Below are positions 61,567-64,000 of a stretch of 64,000 bases of DNA, one piece after another. Within the stretch, counting starts at the first letter, position 1. Each line of letters begins with the position of its first letter. The stretch comes from Rallus limicola. Its lineage: Eukaryota > Chordata > Aves > Gruiformes > Rallidae. Both the position numbers and the translations under genes were made by a program. The stretch lies in NCBI GenBank assembly GCA_022605955.1, contig JAKCOZ010000644.1, positions 1 through 64,000 on the forward strand. Direction: 5' to 3'. The notes below the pieces were generated by a model. The model worked only from the letters and a program-made list of their open reading frames with translations. It did not search any database and had not been told where the DNA came from.

Positions 61567-63395
61567 AGCTATGCCTTTCAGGCCTAGCTTCTTTACTTTG
61601 GGAGTTATTGCTGGACGTTTAGCATGTTTTGAACTGCAGTCTGCTAGGGCCGAGAAAAGCACCGTAGGAGGTTCCAGGCATGTTCCCTCTTTCCAGGCAA
61701 AGGAAAAGGCTGAGAGCCAAAGTGACAGGGTCTGCTCGTGTGTCCTGTTAGGAGGTTTCAGACAAGCTATGCCTTTCAGGCCTAGCTTCTTTACTTTGGG
61801 AGTTATTGCTGGACGTTTAGCATGTTTTGAACTGCAGTCTGCTAGGGCCGAGAAAAGCACCGTAGGAGGTTCCAGGCATGTTCCCTCTTTCCAGGCAAAG
61901 GAAAGGGCTGAGAGCCAAAGTGACAGGGGCTGCTCGTGTGTCCTGTTAGGAGGTTTCAGACAAGCTATGCCTTTCAGGCCTAGCTTCTTTACTTTGGGAG
62001 TTATTGCTGGACGTTTAGCATGTTTTGAACTGCAGTCTGCTAGGGCCGAGAAAAGCACCGTAGGAGGTTCCAGGCGTGTTCCCTCTTTCCAGGCAAAGGA
62101 AAAGGCTGAGAGCCAAAGTGACAGGGGCTGCTCGTGTGTCCTGTTAGGAGGTTTCAGACAAGCTATGCCTTTCAGGCCTAGCTTCTTTACTTTGGGAGTT
62201 ATTGCTGGACGTTTAGCATGTTTTGAACTGCAGTCTGCTAGGGCCGAGAAAAGCACCGTAGGAGGTTCCAGGCATGTTCCCTCTTTCCAGGCAAAGGAAA
62301 AGGCTGAGAGCCAAAGTGACAGGGTCTGCTCGTGTGTCCTGTTAGGAGGTTTCAGACAAGCTATGCCTTTCAGGCCTAGCTTCTTTACTTTGGGAGTTAT
62401 TGCTGGACGTTTAGCATGTTTTGAACTGCAGTCTGCTAGGGCCGAGAAAAGCACCGTAGGAGGTTCCAGGCATGTTCCCTCTTTCCAGGCAAAGGAAAAG
62501 GCTGAGAGCCAAAGTGACAGGGTCTGCTCGTGTGTCCTGTTAGGAGGTTTCCCACAAGCTATGCCTTTCAGGCCTAGCTTCTTTACTTTGGGAGTTATTG
62601 CTGGACGTTTAGCATGTTTTGAACTGCAGTCTGCTAGGGCCGAGAAAAGCACCGTAGGAGGTTCCAGGCATGTTCCCTCTTTCCAGGCAAAGGAAAAGGC
62701 TGAGAGCCAAAGTGACAGGGTCTGCTTGTGTGTCCTGTTAGGAGGTTTCAGACAAGCTATGCCTTTCAGGCCTAGCTTCTTTACTTTGGGAGTTATTGCT
62801 GGACGTTTAGCATGTTTTGAACTGCAGTCTGCTAGGGCCGAGAAAAGCACCGTAGGAGGTTCCAGGCATGTTCCCTCTTTCCAGGCAAAGGAAAAGGCTG
62901 AGAGCCAAAGTGACAGGGGCTGCTCGTGTGTCCTGTTAGGAGGTTTCAGACAAGCTATGCCTTTCAGGCCTAGCTTCTTTACTTTGGGAGTTATTGCTGG
63001 ACGTTTAGCATGTTTTGAACTACAGTCTGCTAGGGCCAAGAAAAGCACCGTAGGAGGTTCCAGGCATGTTCCCTCTTTCCAGGCAAAGGAAAAGGCTGAG
63101 AGCCAAAGTGACAGGGTCTGCTCGTGTGTCCTCTTAGGAGGTTTCAGACAAGCTATGCCTTTCAGGCCTAGCTTCTTTACTTTGGGAGTTATTGCTGGAC
63201 GTTTAGCATGTTTTGAACTGCAGTCTGCTAGGGCCGAGAAAAGCACCGTAGGAGGTTCCAGGCATGTTCCCTCTTTCCAGGCAAAGGAAAAGGCTGAGAG
63301 CCAAAGTGACAGGGTCTGCTCGTGTGTCCTGTTAGGAGGTTTCAGACAAGCTATGCCTTTCAGGCCTAGCTTGTCTGAAACCTCCTAACAGGACA
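61567..63395 (+). repeat. Dispersed duplicated block, copy 2
   Basis: GGAAAGGGCTG (near 61900) and CAGGCGTGTTCC (near 62071) match copy 1 at an offset of 17,055 bp. There are nine monomers against eight; the extra unit lies between a GTTTCCCACAAGC change (near 62546) and a CTGCTTGTGT unit. It ends in hairpin 34. Confidence 0.87.
63325..63395. repeat. Hairpin insertion 34 (perfect arms)
   Basis: Perfect arms, common loop, followed by AGCCATGCCTTTCAGACC as after hairpins 25, 26 and 28. Two monomers to the next hairpin. Confidence 0.95.
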
Positions 63396-63838
63396 AGCCA
63401 TGCCTTTCAGACCTAGCTTCTTTACTTTGGGAGTTATTGCTGGACGTTTAGCATGTTTTGAACTGCAGTCTGCTAGGGCCGAGAAAAGCACCGTAGGAGG
63501 TTCCAGGCATGTTCCCTCTTTCCAGGCAAAGGAAAAGGCTGAGAGTCAAAGTGACAGGGTCTGCTCGTGTGTCCTGTTAGGAGGTTTCAGACAAGCTATG
63601 CCTTTCAGGCCTAGCTTCTTTACTTTGGGAGTTATTGCTGGACGTTTAGCATGTTTTGAACTGCAGTCTGCTAGGGCTGAGAAAAGCACCGTAGGAGGTT
63701 CCAGGCATGTTCCCTCTTTCCAGGCAAAGGAAAAGGCTGAGAGCCAAAGTGACAGGGTGTGCTCGTGTGTCCTGTTAGGAGATTTCAGACAAGCTAGGCC
63801 TGAAAGTCATAGCTTGTCTGAAACCTCCTAACAGGACA
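63396..63838 (+). repeat. Block carrying the inverted-loop hairpin, copy 2
   Basis: Two monomers with GAGAGTCAAAG (63541) and CAGGGTGTGCTC (near 63753), ending in hairpin 35. It is one monomer shorter than the copy at 46784-47424 and keeps CAGTCTG where that copy has TAGTCTG. Confidence 0.86.
63768..63838. repeat. Hairpin insertion 35 (inverted loop, one arm mismatch)
   Basis: The loop reads GGCCTGAAAGTCA, the reverse complement of the common loop with one further G to T change. The left arm has GGAGATTTCAG for GGAGGTTTCAG. Followed by ATGCCTTTCAGACCTAGGTTC, as after hairpin 27. The array continues in a partial monomer from 63843 to the window end. Confidence 0.95.
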
Positions 63839-64000
63839 AGCTATGCCTTTCAGACCTAGGTTCTTTACTTTGGGAGTTATTGCTGGACGTTTAGCATGTT
63901 TTGAACTGCAGTCTGCTAGGGCCGAGAAAAGCACCGTAGGAGGTTCCAGGCATGTTCCCTCTTTCCAGGCAAAGGAAAAGGCTGAGAGCCAAAGTGACAG

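Larger units (their letters stand above)
1..64000. repeat. Satellite array of 198-bp monomers filling the window
   Basis: Seen directly: the same 198-bp unit recurs head to tail with constant orientation from the first to the last base. A 26-base partial unit opens the window, 314 units start between 27 and 63796, and a 158-base partial unit starts at 63843. The only length changes are 35 insertions of 47 bp and one 1-bp deletion; these add up exactly to the window length. Copies mostly differ by a few substitutions. No other sequence interrupts the array. Known of such arrays: long homogeneous tandem repeats are typical of eukaryotic constitutive heterochromatin. Inferred: centromeric, pericentromeric or subtelomeric location; the sequence does not say which. 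I do not recognise the monomer from any named satellite family. Confidence 0.98.

Noticed and set aside
989..63838. CRISPR-like array of hairpin repeats
   Set aside because: The hairpins are 2 to 41 monomers apart, the sequence between them is the same satellite rather than unique spacers, and no cas gene is present.

Overview
The whole 64 kb window is one uninterrupted satellite DNA array. It is built from a 198-bp monomer (about 50% GC by hand count of one copy) repeated head to tail in a single orientation: about 315 copies, starting inside a monomer at base 1 and still running at base 64000. I see no gene, RNA gene, transposon, CRISPR array or unique sequence. Such an array, with variants clustered at its four CpG sites, points to a eukaryotic chromosome with CpG methylation (vertebrate or plant rather than a microbe), probably pericentromeric, subtelomeric or other heterochromatin. 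I do not recognise the monomer family and cannot name the organism.

The array has a second component. At 35 places the monomer carries the same 47-bp insertion, which turns an ordinary stretch into a 71-nt hairpin (29-bp arms, 13-nt loop). The spacing of these hairpins ranges from 2 to 41 monomers, always an exact multiple of 198 plus 47, with one exception caused by a 1-bp deletion in the monomer at 2544-2740. Every ordinary monomer already holds a 25-nt imperfect palindrome exactly where the insertion lies, and the insertion can be explained base for base as a snap-back (inverted template switch) on that palindrome. Two hairpins (47354-47424 and 63768-63838) have the loop in inverted orientation.

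Region by region: 1-9.6 kb has closely spaced hairpins and a 1.6-2.0 kb tandem duplication. 9.6-18 kb and 26-31 kb hold copies of a 1.4-1.7 kb hairpin-rich block, each followed by a block marked by a stop-bearing monomer variant. 18-26 kb is the longest hairpin-free run (41 monomers), with an 8/7/8-monomer higher-order repeat. 31-44.5 kb has long hairpin-poor runs and a 1829-bp tandem duplication. 44.5-48.5 kb is hairpin-dense and partly repeated at 61.5-63.9 kb. 48.5-61.6 kb is three copies of a 3.4-4.8 kb block. The structure is nested, irregular higher-order repeats made by unequal exchange and segmental amplification.

Because 198 is divisible by 3 and one frame on each strand lacks stops, very long open frames appear on both strands (up to 2,321 codons on + and 2,293 on -). 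I judge these to be by-products of the repeat, not genes.
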